Source of the DNA: VXYL01 sp965116345
GTDB lineage: Bacteria > Pseudomonadota > Gammaproteobacteria > Pseudomonadales > Azotimanducaceae
Assembly (NCBI GenBank): GCA_965116345.1
Contig: OZ220680.1
Coordinates: forward strand, 4,154,001-4,218,000
DNA length: 64,000 nucleotides
Direction: 5' to 3'
Shown here: positions 1-8,393 of the stretch, piece by piece
Position numbering within the stretch: the first letter of the stretch is position 1
Layout of the letters: every line of letters starts with the position of its first letter
Position numbers and translations under genes: made by a program
Notes under the pieces: generated by a model
Told to the model about the DNA's origin: nothing
Seen by the model: the letters and a program-made list of their open reading frames with translations, nothing else
Databases searched by the model: none

Positions 1-189
1 GGCTTCGCGGATGCGCTCGCGCTCGCGCTCGCCGCGCGGCTTCGCGCTCTGGAACGCGTGCTCGGCCGTGGAAAAGCGGTGGCCGCGCCACTCGAACGGG
101 TGGCGGTGGAAGTTGGACAGGAAGGCGAACTCGCCGCGGAAGCGGTCGATGCGCTCCGGGGTGGTGCGGGGATGCTGGATGCTGGACAC
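1..189 (-). CDS. NADAR (YbiA-like) domain protein, 3' part beyond the window
   Basis: Only the first 63 codons are in the window. The start is taken as GTG at 189-187 because GAGGGA lies 6 nt upstream and the family motif begins soon after. Residues 17-27 read FRGEFAFLSNF and residues 40-50 read STAEHAFQSAK, the two N-terminal signatures of the NADAR/YbiA fold. Known NADAR proteins are N-glycosidases acting on ADP-ribosyl or riboflavin-pathway intermediates; some reverse DNA ADP-ribosylation. It is the last visible gene of a long leftward block with antirestriction genes, so a nucleotide-modification or anti-defence role is plausible but inferred. Confidence 0.85.
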   Translation of the reverse strand, partial: MSSIQHPRTTPERIDRFRGEFAFLSNFHRHPFEWRGHRFSTAEHAFQSAKPRGERERERIREA

Positions 190-249
190 TGGATTCCCTC
201 TGGTGGTGGGCGAAGCCCGATGGCCACGCGGCCGCCGCGCCCCGGAACG

Positions 250-330
250 GACGGTCAAGGCCGACGCCGGCCGCGCGCGGACGGCGGCGCCCCGCAGGGG
301 GAAGCCTTGACGGGACGGGACGGCGCGGCA
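250..330 (-). repeat. Divergent copy of the GC-rich leader motif upstream of the NADAR gene
   Basis: On the minus strand this gap reads GTCAAGGC, a GC-rich palindromic stretch, then GCGCGCGGCCGG, 60-140 nt before the NADAR start. It resembles the better-conserved leaders at 2893-2937, 10761-10803 and 14150-14180 but is clearly diverged. I see no gene in 190-389. Confidence 0.35.
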
Positions 331-389
331 GGCTCCGAACCGGGGTTCGCCCCGTCGCGCAAGGCGTGGAGTCCCCGGTCGGCCGGGCG

Positions 390-872
390 TCAGGCGGAAC
401 GGCCGTGTGCGGATTGGCGGGGACCGGCCGGCAGCAGCAGGCCGATGGCGTCGGGGCGGAACTCGAGCGCGAACCGGGGCGACCGCGCCAGAAGCGCGGT
501 GTCGACCCACTCGACGGGGATGTCCTCGGCGAAGTCGTCGCCGCCGACGGCGCCCCGGGCGCGGTCCCAGACGGCCATGCGGTCGTCGCGGTTCGGGTCG
601 AAGCCGTCGGCGTAGGCGACCGGCGGCCGGCGCGGCGGGTCGTCGGGGTCCGGACCGGGGTCGAGTCCGGGCGACATGAGGTAGATGCCCTCGTCCTTGA
701 CGAGCCAGAGGCACGGCGGCGCCAGGCGCTCCTCGCCGGGCTGGGGGACGGCGCAGAGGTCCTCGCCGAAGACGGCGGCGCGCTGCGCCATGGTCATGCG
801 GCGTTCGGGCGCCTCGCGGACGTGCCGGGCGAGGCCGGCGACCTGTTCCATGTCGAAGAAGAGTCGGGTCAT
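390..872 (-). CDS. DUF3085 domain protein
   Basis: 160 aa. It starts TRLFFDMEQVAGLARHVREA and carries LWLVKDEGIYLMS (about residues 55-67), VAYADGFDP (about 85-93) and GGDDFAEDIPVEW (about 109-121), the conserved core of the DUF3085 family. Members occur on plasmids and integrative elements; no activity has been assigned that I know of. ATG with GGAG 9 nt upstream. It follows the 233-aa gene by 27 nt in the same leftward block, so co-transcription is likely. Confidence 0.85.
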   Translation of the reverse strand: MTRLFFDMEQVAGLARHVREAPERRMTMAQRAAVFGEDLCAVPQPGEERLAPPCLWLVKDEGIYLMSPGLDPGPDPDDPPRRPPVAYADGFDPNRDDRMAVWDRARGAVGGDDFAEDIPVEWVDTALLARSPRFALEFRPDAIGLLLPAGPRQSAHGRSA

Positions 873-899
873 TGTCGGGGTCTCCGTGGGGTTGCGGGT

Positions 900-1601
900 T
901 CAGGCGGACGCGCCGCAGTTCCAGCCGTCGCGCCAGGCGTCGGCGCGGCACTCGTCCGGGGTGGGCGTCCGCTCGGGGTCGAACGGGCGCTCGCGCGGCG
1001 GCGGGCGGTGCTCGTCGACGATGTCGAAGGCGCGGCGGCGGCCGGCGAGCCCCTGCCTCCACAGGCGCGCGAACGCCGGACCGAGCGCGTCGGCGTCGGC
1101 GGGGCATGCGCGGACGTGGCGCAGGATGCCGAGCGCCTCGCGCCGGACCCGGTTGGCCTCGGCGAGCTCGGACCTGGCCCGCATGGCGGCGCAGCGGACG
1201 GCGTCGCACTCGCGTTCGAGTTCCGCGATCAGCTCGGCCATGCGGTCGGCGGCGTGCGCGGCGGTCGCGGGGTCGTCGTAGGCGTCCGGGTCGAGGTAGT
1301 GGCAGTCGGTGTCGTCGGACTCGACCAGCGCGTAGTAGGTGGTCGGCGGATCGTCGGCGTCGTCGCCGGACTCGTCCTCGAACGCGTAGACATGCCCGGT
1401 GAGGATCTCGAACTGCGACGCGTCGGCGTACCAGCCGGTGTGGCGCGCGCGGGTGACGGTGTCGTGGCGGCCGACCCGAAAGGCGCGGGCGGGGCCGATG
1501 TGGCCGGGATCGACGAGGTGCGCGTCGATGCCGCAGGCCAGGCGGCGGGCCGCGGGCAGCTCGTGGAAGGCGTCGGCGACGGGGGTGGAGGTGGCTTGCA
1601 T
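900..1601 (-). CDS. Hypothetical protein, 233 aa, acidic
   Basis: I do not recognise a family. The protein is acidic with a run of Asp/Glu at about residues 75-110 (DESGDDADDPP, VESDDTDCHYLDPDAYDD), a helical central region (about 115-165), and a C-terminal segment ending GWNCGASA. No signal peptide or membrane segment. ATG preceded by AAGGAGA at good spacing. It lies 34 nt after the amber-interrupted gene and 27 nt before the DUF3085 gene, on the same strand, so it belongs to the element backbone operon. Confidence 0.75.
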   Translation of the reverse strand: MQATSTPVADAFHELPAARRLACGIDAHLVDPGHIGPARAFRVGRHDTVTRARHTGWYADASQFEILTGHVYAFEDESGDDADDPPTTYYALVESDDTDCHYLDPDAYDDPATAAHAADRMAELIAELERECDAVRCAAMRARSELAEANRVRREALGILRHVRACPADADALGPAFARLWRQGLAGRRRAFDIVDEHRPPPRERPFDPERTPTPDECRADAWRDGWNCGASA

Positions 1602-1635
1602 GTCGGTGTCTCCTTGCGTGGCTGGACGGGACGGG

Positions 1636-2832
1636 TCAGGCGGCCTTCGGCGGACGCGTGGGCCGCTTGAAGAACGCGAACGCGGGGTTGTCGCGGGACG
1701 GCTCGACGTCGGCGCTGAACGCGACCGGGTCGCCCTCCTTGGCGTCGTAGAGGAAGCGCGGCTGGGTGCCCCAGAACTTCCTGCCGTGGCCGTCCTGGAC
1801 GGTCATGACCTCGCGGACGAAGTTGCGGTAGCTCTTGAGGTCGAGCTTGACGATGCGGCCCGCCACGAGCTGGCGGCCGGTCTCGATCGGCGGGGCGTCG
1901 GCGACTGCCTCGCGCTCGAGCTGCTGCGCGCGCCAGCGGATGTGCAGCGTGATGGCGCTGCACCAGAGCGCGCGATCGCGGACGTGCACGGCGGCGGCTT
2001 CGGCGAGCGCCTTCAGTTTCGCGAGGTACTCGCTGTCCGGGTCGGCGGCGCGGACCAGTTCGATCGTACGGAGCGCGGCGGCGTGGTGCTCGTCCGTCGG
2101 CTTGCAGGCGGCCCGTTCGGCGTGCCACAGCGCGGCCAGCTTCGGGCCCGGGCGGTTCATGAGGAAAGCGAGGCGGGAGGCCGTGGACTGGTGGTCGGCG
2201 TCCGCCCTGGCGACGGAGCGCTAGCCGTAGCGCGCCACGATGGCGGCGGTCCAGGCGAGTTCCTCCGTGCCGTCGAGGTAGCCGCCTCCGTAGTCCGGCG
2301 CGCCGGGGTCGCGGAACAGGTGGCGGCCGGCGATCTCCTCCGGGAGGAGCGTGTCGAAGAGCGCGGCGATGCGCTCCGGGTCGGGATGGTCGAGGAACGC
2401 CTTGAGGCACGAGCGGCCGACGAGCCTGTGGCGCCCGTCGGCGTGGGCGAGCAGGAACAGCGCGCGCCGGTCGCGGTCGGTGCCGCAGTGCTCGCAGACG
2501 GGATCGCCGAGGGTCCAGTGCCGGCGCGGGAGCTCGACGCCCGGGACGGCGTGCGGGATGGCGGCGGCCATGCCGAGGGGATCGATGTCGTAGCGCGCGG
2601 CCAGCGACCAGCCGGCGTGCCGCGGCGGGCGCACGAGGACGGTGACCCACTGCAGCAGGTCGCCGTCGCGGAGCACCTGCGGCCGCGGTTGGATGCGGCA
2701 GGCGAGATCGCAGTCGACGCCGGCGGCGCGGGCGCGGTCGAGGACCTTGCGGGCGTGGTGCAGCAGCGCGGGGACGTTGTCGATGGGGATCAGGTAGCTG
2801 GCGCCGCGGGCGGGCGCTTGGTCGGGTTGCAT
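1636..2832 (-). pseudogene. Plasmid-type protein interrupted by an in-frame amber codon
   Basis: The ATG at 2832-2830 has GGAGAG upstream. The frame runs 203 codons to TAG at 2223-2221, then continues open with no other stop for 194 more codons to 1636. The segments read as one protein. The N-terminal half has CEHCGTDRDRRALFLL and GRSCLKAFLDH, a small zinc-binding-like region. The C-terminal half has YRNFVREVMTVQDGHGRKFW. TAG follows RYG and precedes RSVARADADHQST, a spot where Trp (TGG) would fit, so one G-to-A change explains it. Reinitiation at ATG 2160-2158 could still give the 174-aa C-terminal part. No family name recognised. Confidence 0.75.
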
Positions 2833-2891
2833 TGTCTCTCTCCTGTCGGGCGGACGGCTCGCGTACCGGTGGGCGCGACGCCGCGAAGCGG

Positions 2892-3275
2892 TCACGGGCC
2901 GGCGCGCGAGCGCCGCCCGGAGGGCTCGGCCTTGACCGCGCGCGGCGCCGCGCCAGGGTGTCGGCGGAGGCCGTGCCGCCGCCGGGGTCCGGCGGACACG
3001 CGCCGCGGCTCGCGGCGCCGGATTTCGAGCGGGGCGAAGGCGTGCCCGTCCAGACGCCGCGCGCGGGCGTGGCGCATGACGGCCCGGAAGTCGCCGCGGG
3101 CTTGGCGGCGCAGCACGCGGAGACCCCGGCCGGCGGCGAGTCGGGTCAGCTGCGCGTGCAGGGCGTCCGCGAGCCGCGCGGCGGAAAGGTCCGCGGGGAG
3201 CTGGATCGGCGCGGCCGGGTCGTCCGACGGGGCGAACTCGGGCGGCCGGTACGGGTTGTCGATGCGGGGGTGCAT
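2892..3275 (-). CDS. Hypothetical protein, 127 aa
   Basis: ATG at 3275-3273 with GGAGG 7 nt upstream. The protein begins MHPRIDNPYRPPEFAPSDD, has a helical, Arg/Ala-rich middle (SAARLADALHAQLTRLAAGR), and ends in a low-complexity Arg-rich tail encoded by the leader repeat that follows. The tail suggests the true C-terminus was overrun by intergenic sequence. No family recognised. It sits 14 nt after the Rpn-like gene. Confidence 0.55.
   Translation of the reverse strand: MHPRIDNPYRPPEFAPSDDPAAPIQLPADLSAARLADALHAQLTRLAAGRGLRVLRRQARGDFRAVMRHARARRLDGHAFAPLEIRRREPRRVSAGPRRRHGLRRHPGAAPRAVKAEPSGRRSRAGP
2893..2937 (-). repeat. GC-rich leader repeat, copy 1
   Basis: A 45-bp stretch nearly identical to 10761-10803 and sharing its core with 14150-14180. 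On the minus strand the core is CAAGGCCGAGCCCTCCGGGC. It ends about 60 nt upstream of the start at 2832, matching the placement of the other copies relative to their downstream genes. It overlaps the C-terminal codons of the 127-aa gene. Function unknown: a promoter-proximal or RNA-leader element is an inference from its position. Confidence 0.6.
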
Positions 3276-3289
3276 GTGCCGGCCTCCTG

Positions 3290-3706
3290 CTACGGGGCGG
3301 GCGCGGCGCTCACCGCGCCCGGCGCGGTCCACGGCGCCCGGCCGTCGTAGAGCACCACGGGGACCACGGGCGCGGGCCGGTCGGGGTGTCCGAAGGCGCG
3401 CAGCCGGTCGAGCGCCCGGGCGAGCGACTCGCGGTGGCGGACGAGCCGCTCCGAGGCGTCGGGGCGCACGGCGCGCTCGCACTTGAAGAGCAGCACGGCG
3501 TGGCTGGGGCCGGCGGGGCCGGCGTCGAGCAGGGGCGCGGCCCAGGCGGCGTCCGCGTAGCGCGGCCCCTCGGGGACCCAGTCGTCGGGGATGCGCGTCA
3601 GGCGCGCGTAGTCGAGACCCTCGGCGGCCGGGCCGCGGACGGCCTCGCGCATGAGGACTTCGACGAAGCGCGGAACGCGCAGCAGGGGAACGTAGGGATG
3701 GATCAT
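3290..3706 (-). CDS. Short Rpn / PD-(D/E)XK transposase-like protein, likely truncated
   Basis: 138 aa. It opens IHPYVPLLRVPRFVEVLMRE, then LDYARLTRIPDDWVPEG, and near the end has PVVPVVLYDGRAPWTAP. This order matches the N-terminal nuclease part of the Rpn / Transposase_31 family (usually about 280-320 aa), where the last motif is commonly VLPVVLYNGRRPW. The usual segment carrying Asp and Glu-x-Lys/Gln is degenerate here (LLFKCERAV), so activity is doubtful. ATG with GGAGAA upstream. Identification rests on motif order only. Confidence 0.55.
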   Translation of the reverse strand: MIHPYVPLLRVPRFVEVLMREAVRGPAAEGLDYARLTRIPDDWVPEGPRYADAAWAAPLLDAGPAGPSHAVLLFKCERAVRPDASERLVRHRESLARALDRLRAFGHPDRPAPVVPVVLYDGRAPWTAPGAVSAAPAP

Positions 3707-3742
3707 TGGAGTTCTCCGGTTGATTGGGGGGATGGCGCCGTT

Positions 3743-6700
3743 TCAGGCGCGGGAGTGGTCGTCGGGCCGCAGCGGGTGGCGGGCGAGGATGCGCTCCAGC
3801 ACGCGCGGCTCGTCGGCGAAAAGGACGGTCTGCCAGGCGACGATCTCGGTCTCCGCGCCGAGGCGCTTCAGGCCCGCGATGTCCTGCGGTCCCGGGCCCC
3901 GGATCTCGACGCGCGCCCGGCCGAGCACGAGGCGGCGCACGAGTTCCCAGCCGTTGGCGAGCGCGAAGCGGGCGTGGCGCTCGCGCACGGCGCGCACGAC
4001 GTCGTCGGCTGCGAGCTCGAACGCGACCGAGTCGTCGGCCATGCGGCGCAGGCGCACCGCCTCCTCGGGCTCCAGCACGCGGCCGATCAGCCGCTCGCCG
4101 TCGTCGGTGGCGAGGCGGCGGATGCGCAGGTTGTCGTCCGGCAGGAGGTGCCAGGCGCGCAGCAGCATCCCAGTGCCAAGGTGGAACGTGCGCTCGCGGT
4201 GCGTCGGCAGCTCGGCCAACTCGGCGTCCCACAGCGCCCGCCACTGCGCCTCGGACGCCGCGCGCCAGTGCGATCGCGCGAACTGGGACTCGGTGACGAT
4301 CGCGGCGTCGTTCGGCCGCCGCAGCCGGATGCGGCGCTCCAGCGAGCCGTCGTCGCGCACCGCGGACGGCGCCGGCAGCGCCGCGGCGGGACGGCCGGAG
4401 CTGGCGTTGACGAGAAGGCCGATGGAGTCGGTGCGGGCCCCGGAGGCGACCTGGGCGACGCGCACGGCGTCCAGCGCGGCCTCGGCCGTGAAGGGCTTGA
4501 GCGCGTCGCGCCGCGCGATCTCGACGATCTCCGTGCCTTCGGGGCCGGGATGGCGGCTCTTGACGACCAGCGAGTCGGCGGCGATGGCCTCGACGCCCTG
4601 GTTGTAGACCCCGGCGTCCTTCGCCGCCTGGATCACGGCGTCGAGGCGCGCCTGGAAGTGGCCGAACAGGTCGTTCTGCTCGTCGATGGGCAGCGCCAGC
4701 AGCCGGTTCAGGAACCGCGGCATGGGCGGCAGCGAGTCCTTGAGGCCGCCTTCGGCGTCGGAGAGAACGAGTCCCGTCGCTTCGCTGAAGCGCGTCTCGG
4801 TCCACCCCGGCACGTGATCGTGGTGGATGGACAGGTACATCAGCCGCAGCGCCGACAGCGCGTGCGGGCTCTCGAGGTTGTCCTCGGCGCGGAACAGCGA
4901 CTGATCGCCCATCGACGCCTGCCCGTCGCGCTGGCCGCGGGTGATGGCGCCGAGGCTGTCGAGCCGCCGGGCGATGGTGGCGATGAAGCGCCGCTCGCCC
5001 TTGACGTCGGTGGTGACCGGGCGGAACAGCGGCGCTTGAGCCTGCCGGGTGCGGTGAGTCCTGCCGAGGCCTTGGATCGCGACGTCGGCGCGCCAGCCCG
5101 GCTCGAGGAGGTAGTGGACGCGGCGCGCCTGGTTCGAGCAGGCGGTGTCGGCGTGGTAGCTGCGCCCGGTGCCGCCGGCGGTGGAGAACACCAGGATCTG
5201 CTTCGTGCCGTCCATGAACGCCGCGGCTTCCGCGAGGTTGGCGCTCGGCGGACGGTTGGACACGGCATGGCGGGTGCCGCCGTTCGCCGCGGGCAGCGCC
5301 AGGATGCGCCGCGAACGCCCGGTGACCTCGGCGATCGCCTCGTGGCCGAACCGGTGCGTGAGGATGTCGATGGCCGACGGCATGGCCGGCAGCGCGCCGA
5401 GCTCGGCGATCAGCAGGTCGCGGGCCTCGGCGGCCTCCTGCGACTCGACCGGGCGTCCCTCCTCGTCGCGTACGGGCACGGCGATGACCTTGCCCTCGTC
5501 GTTGACGGTCTCCTCGTGCAGGGTGGTGGGGAACGACCGCGCGAGGTACTCCATGACGTACTCGCGCGGGGTGAGGTCGATGGAGAGGTCGGCGTGCTCG
5601 GCGGGCGGCAGTTCGGCCAGCCGCCGATCGAGGAGCGCCTCGCCCGTGGAGACGAGCTGCACCACCGGCGCCCGTCCCGCTTCGAGGTCGGCCTCGATGG
5701 CCTTGACGAGCGACGGGCACTTCATGGCGGCGAGGAGGTGGCCGAAGAAGCGCTGCTTGGCCTGCTCGAACGCGGACATGGCGGCGGACTTGGCGCCGGG
5801 GCTCAGCGTGTCGCCGTTCTGCGTGACGCCGGTGGCCTCCAGCGCCGCGTGGATGTTCTCGTGGATGATCCGGAACGCGCCGGCGTAAGCGTCCCAGATC
5901 TTCCGCTGCGGTTCGCTCAGGGCGTGTTCCAGGATGTCGATCTCGACGCCGTGGTAGGCGAGCGCCCGCGCCTGGTATAGCCCCAGGGCCTTCAAGTCGC
6001 GGGCGACGATCTCCATGGCGGCGACCCCGCCGCGCTCCATGGCGGAGACGAAGTCCGCGCGGTCGTTGAACGCGGTCGCGTCGCCGCCCCAGAGCCCGAG
6101 GCGCGGCGCGTAGGCGAGGCCGTGCACGGTCGTCGCTCCCGTGGCGGAGGCGTACAGCACCCGCGCGTGCGGCAGCGCGTGCTGCAGGCGGAGTCCCGCG
6201 AGCCCCTGCTGCGACGGCTTCGCCTCGCCGCGCTGCTTCGTGGCGGACCCGACGGCGTTCGCCATGGCGTGCGCCTCGTCGAACACGATGACGCCGTCGA
6301 AGGCGTGACGCGAGGACTCGTCGGCGCCGTCCGCGAGCCACGCGACGATCTGGTCGAGCCGTGCCGGGGCTTCGCCGCGCGCCGGGGAGCGCAGCGTGGC
6401 GTAGGTGGTGAACAGGATCCCGGTGCCGCGGACGATGGGCTGCGCGGGCCGATGGTCGGCGAGGGCGAAGACGTCGCGCTCGTCGCGGCCGATCTCGCGC
6501 CAGTCGCGCCGGGCGTCCTCGAGCAGCCGCGCCGACTGGGACACCCACAGCGCCTTCGTGGCGCCGCGCAGCCAGCGGTCGAGGATGACGGCGGCCGCCT
6601 GGCGGCCCTTGCCGCAGCCGGTGCCGTCGCCGAGCATCCAGCCCTGGCGGAAGCGAGCGGGGTCCGAGAGCGGCGCGTCGGGGACCTCGCCGCCGTCGAG

Positions 6701-8104
6701 GAGTTCGCCGTCGGCGTCGACCGGCAGGGCGCGCATCCAGTCCGCGTCGATCCGGTAGCGGTTCGGCAGCAGCCGGTCGTGCGCCCGGCCCGCGAGGACG
6801 ACGCTTTCCAGCTGGGCTTCGGAGAGCAGGCCGTCGGCCACCAGCGCGGGCGGCAGCATCGGGCGGTACCCCGGCATCGGCGGCGCGATGTCGGCCATGG
6901 CGGCGGATTCCACCAGCGGCGTGGGATGCTCGGACGCCCCGGGCACGCGGAACGACACCGCCGACCACGGCGACCAGGTGGAGCCATCCGCGCGGCCCTC
7001 GCCGGCTTCGCGGGACACCGCCTCGATGTCGAGCTCCTGCGGCTCCGGGTCGAGCGTCAGGCGCGGCGGCAGTTCGGCGAGGCGGCGCACCAGGTCCGCG
7101 GCGTCCTCGGCCATCGCGAACGGGTCGATGGCGGGATAGCGGTCGGCGGGCGCGGCGGGGGCGCGCTCCAGCACGAACAGGCGCGTCTCGACGCCGGTGC
7201 CGCGGCGCTGGTACAGGCTGCGCGGTACGCGGACGGCGAACAGGATGCGCGGGGCGGACGCGCCGCTGCCGAACGCGTCGCGCCAGGCGGTGGACTCGGG
7301 GATGCAGTTGGCGCCGGTCACCGCCACGAGGCGGCCGCACGGGGCCAGCGCGGCGTAGGCGGACTTCAGGTGCCTGAGATCGACGTGGCGCTGGCGCTTG
7401 CCGACGGTGGGCCGCGCCGCGAACGGCGGGTTCATGAGCACGACGTCCGGGCGCACCTGCGGCAGGCGGTCGCGGATGTGCTCGGCGTTGTGCTTCGTTA
7501 CCGCCGCGTCCGGGTAGATGTCGGCCAGCAGCGCGTGGCGCACCGGCGAGAGTTCGTTGAGGTACAGCCGCGCCGGATCGTCGAGCACGGCGGCGGGCAG
7601 GGCTGCGAGGACGCCGGTCCCGGCGGAGGGTTCGAGCACCGTGTCGGTGGGCTGCACGTCGGCCGCGAGGAACGCTGCGCAGGCCAGCGCCAGCGGCGTC
7701 GAGAACTGGTCGAAGGCGACCTGGTGCTCGCTGCGGTGGCTGTGGGTCGGCTCCAGCGCGGCGATGCGCTCGACCATGGCGAGGAACGCCTCGGGCGTGG
7801 CCGCGGCCTCGCGCATGGAGCGTCCCCAGCGCCGGAGGAACAGCACGGCGGCGGCTTCGGCGGCGTCGTAGCAGAGCTTCGAGTTCCACGAACGTCCGGC
7901 GGGATCGAGGCGTCGCCAGGCGTCGCGCATGGCGTCCAGGACGACCGGCGCGGCGAGCCGGCGGCCGGCCTCCAGCGCGGGAACCAGGTTGCGGGCGGCC
8001 TCGGCGACGGCGCGGCCGGGTTCGACCCGGGCCGGCGGGCTGGGCTCCGAAGTGGTGTCGTCGACGACGAGGTCGAAGAGGGAAGCGGTCTCTGACGGGG
8101 TCAT
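3743..8104 (-). CDS. DarB-like methyltransferase / strawberry-notch helicase
   Basis: 1453 aa. An N-terminal N6-adenine methyltransferase has motif X-like FDQFSTP (131-137), SAM loop LEPSAGTG (157-164) and catalytic NPPF (225-228). A superfamily 2 strawberry-notch ATPase follows, with Walker A GDGTGCGKG (492-500), DEAH (609-612) and an arginine-finger motif GLGRTHR near 1030. The same domain pairing occurs in phage P1 DarB, which protects incoming DNA from type I restriction. An antirestriction role fits the ArdC-like gene in the same block. The ATG at 8104 has AAGGAGGA upstream. The gene is complete, shorter than P1 DarB (about 2,200 aa). Confidence 0.85.
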   Translation of the reverse strand: MTPSETASLFDLVVDDTTSEPSPPARVEPGRAVAEAARNLVPALEAGRRLAAPVVLDAMRDAWRRLDPAGRSWNSKLCYDAAEAAAVLFLRRWGRSMREAAATPEAFLAMVERIAALEPTHSHRSEHQVAFDQFSTPLALACAAFLAADVQPTDTVLEPSAGTGVLAALPAAVLDDPARLYLNELSPVRHALLADIYPDAAVTKHNAEHIRDRLPQVRPDVVLMNPPFAARPTVGKRQRHVDLRHLKSAYAALAPCGRLVAVTGANCIPESTAWRDAFGSGASAPRILFAVRVPRSLYQRRGTGVETRLFVLERAPAAPADRYPAIDPFAMAEDAADLVRRLAELPPRLTLDPEPQELDIEAVSREAGEGRADGSTWSPWSAVSFRVPGASEHPTPLVESAAMADIAPPMPGYRPMLPPALVADGLLSEAQLESVVLAGRAHDRLLPNRYRIDADWMRALPVDADGELLDGGEVPDAPLSDPARFRQGWMLGDGTGCGKGRQAAAVILDRWLRGATKALWVSQSARLLEDARRDWREIGRDERDVFALADHRPAQPIVRGTGILFTTYATLRSPARGEAPARLDQIVAWLADGADESSRHAFDGVIVFDEAHAMANAVGSATKQRGEAKPSQQGLAGLRLQHALPHARVLYASATGATTVHGLAYAPRLGLWGGDATAFNDRADFVSAMERGGVAAMEIVARDLKALGLYQARALAYHGVEIDILEHALSEPQRKIWDAYAGAFRIIHENIHAALEATGVTQNGDTLSPGAKSAAMSAFEQAKQRFFGHLLAAMKCPSLVKAIEADLEAGRAPVVQLVSTGEALLDRRLAELPPAEHADLSIDLTPREYVMEYLARSFPTTLHEETVNDEGKVIAVPVRDEEGRPVESQEAAEARDLLIAELGALPAMPSAIDILTHRFGHEAIAEVTGRSRRILALPAANGGTRHAVSNRPPSANLAEAAAFMDGTKQILVFSTAGGTGRSYHADTACSNQARRVHYLLEPGWRADVAIQGLGRTHRTRQAQAPLFRPVTTDVKGERRFIATIARRLDSLGAITRGQRDGQASMGDQSLFRAEDNLESPHALSALRLMYLSIHHDHVPGWTETRFSEATGLVLSDAEGGLKDSLPPMPRFLNRLLALPIDEQNDLFGHFQARLDAVIQAAKDAGVYNQGVEAIAADSLVVKSRHPGPEGTEIVEIARRDALKPFTAEAALDAVRVAQVASGARTDSIGLLVNASSGRPAAALPAPSAVRDDGSLERRIRLRRPNDAAIVTESQFARSHWRAASEAQWRALWDAELAELPTHRERTFHLGTGMLLRAWHLLPDDNLRIRRLATDDGERLIGRVLEPEEAVRLRRMADDSVAFELAADDVVRAVRERHARFALANGWELVRRLVLGRARVEIRGPGPQDIAGLKRLGAETEIVAWQTVLFADEPRVLERILARHPLRPDDHSRA

Positions 8105-8149
8105 GGGTCCTCCTTGAAGCAGAACGGTGGCGATGCGCCGCCTGGAACG

Positions 8150-8215
8150 CCCGGGACCGGCGGGCCGCAAGGCCGCGCGGAGCGCGCCCGGAACGGGTCG
8201 CCTTGCGGCGCGGCG
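8150..8215 (-). repeat. Weak copy of the GC-rich leader, upstream of the DarB-like gene
   Basis: The 289-bp gap between the DarB-like start and the ParB-like stop is very GC-rich. On the minus strand it reads GCAAGGCGACCCGTTCCGGG and further palindromic GCGCGC/GGCC blocks, recalling the leader repeat elsewhere in this block. Similarity is partial; nothing else is recognised in the gap. Confidence 0.3.
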
Positions 8216-8393
8216 GAGCGGGCGCAGGGTCTCGGCGCTGCCGCCGCCGTGCGGCGGGTGGCGGCGAACGCCGCGGGTCAAGGCAGTGCGCGGAGGCGAC
8301 GCGGCGGGGGGAGGGAAAAGGACGGCCCGGCGCGCCATCCGTGGCGGCCGGGCCGCGGAATCCCGCGCCGTCCCTGGCGCGGGCGGAGGATCC

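Noticed and set aside
2221..2223. Amber codon as genome-wide TAG recoding
   Set aside because: Other genes here, such as the ArdC-like and XamI-like genes, end normally at TAG, so general reassignment is unlikely.
2892..7889. Very long Arg/Pro-rich open frame opposite or offset to the DarB-like gene
   Set aside because: High-GC shadow frame; the real frame shows methylase and helicase motifs. Only the last 127 codons coincide with a separately supported gene.
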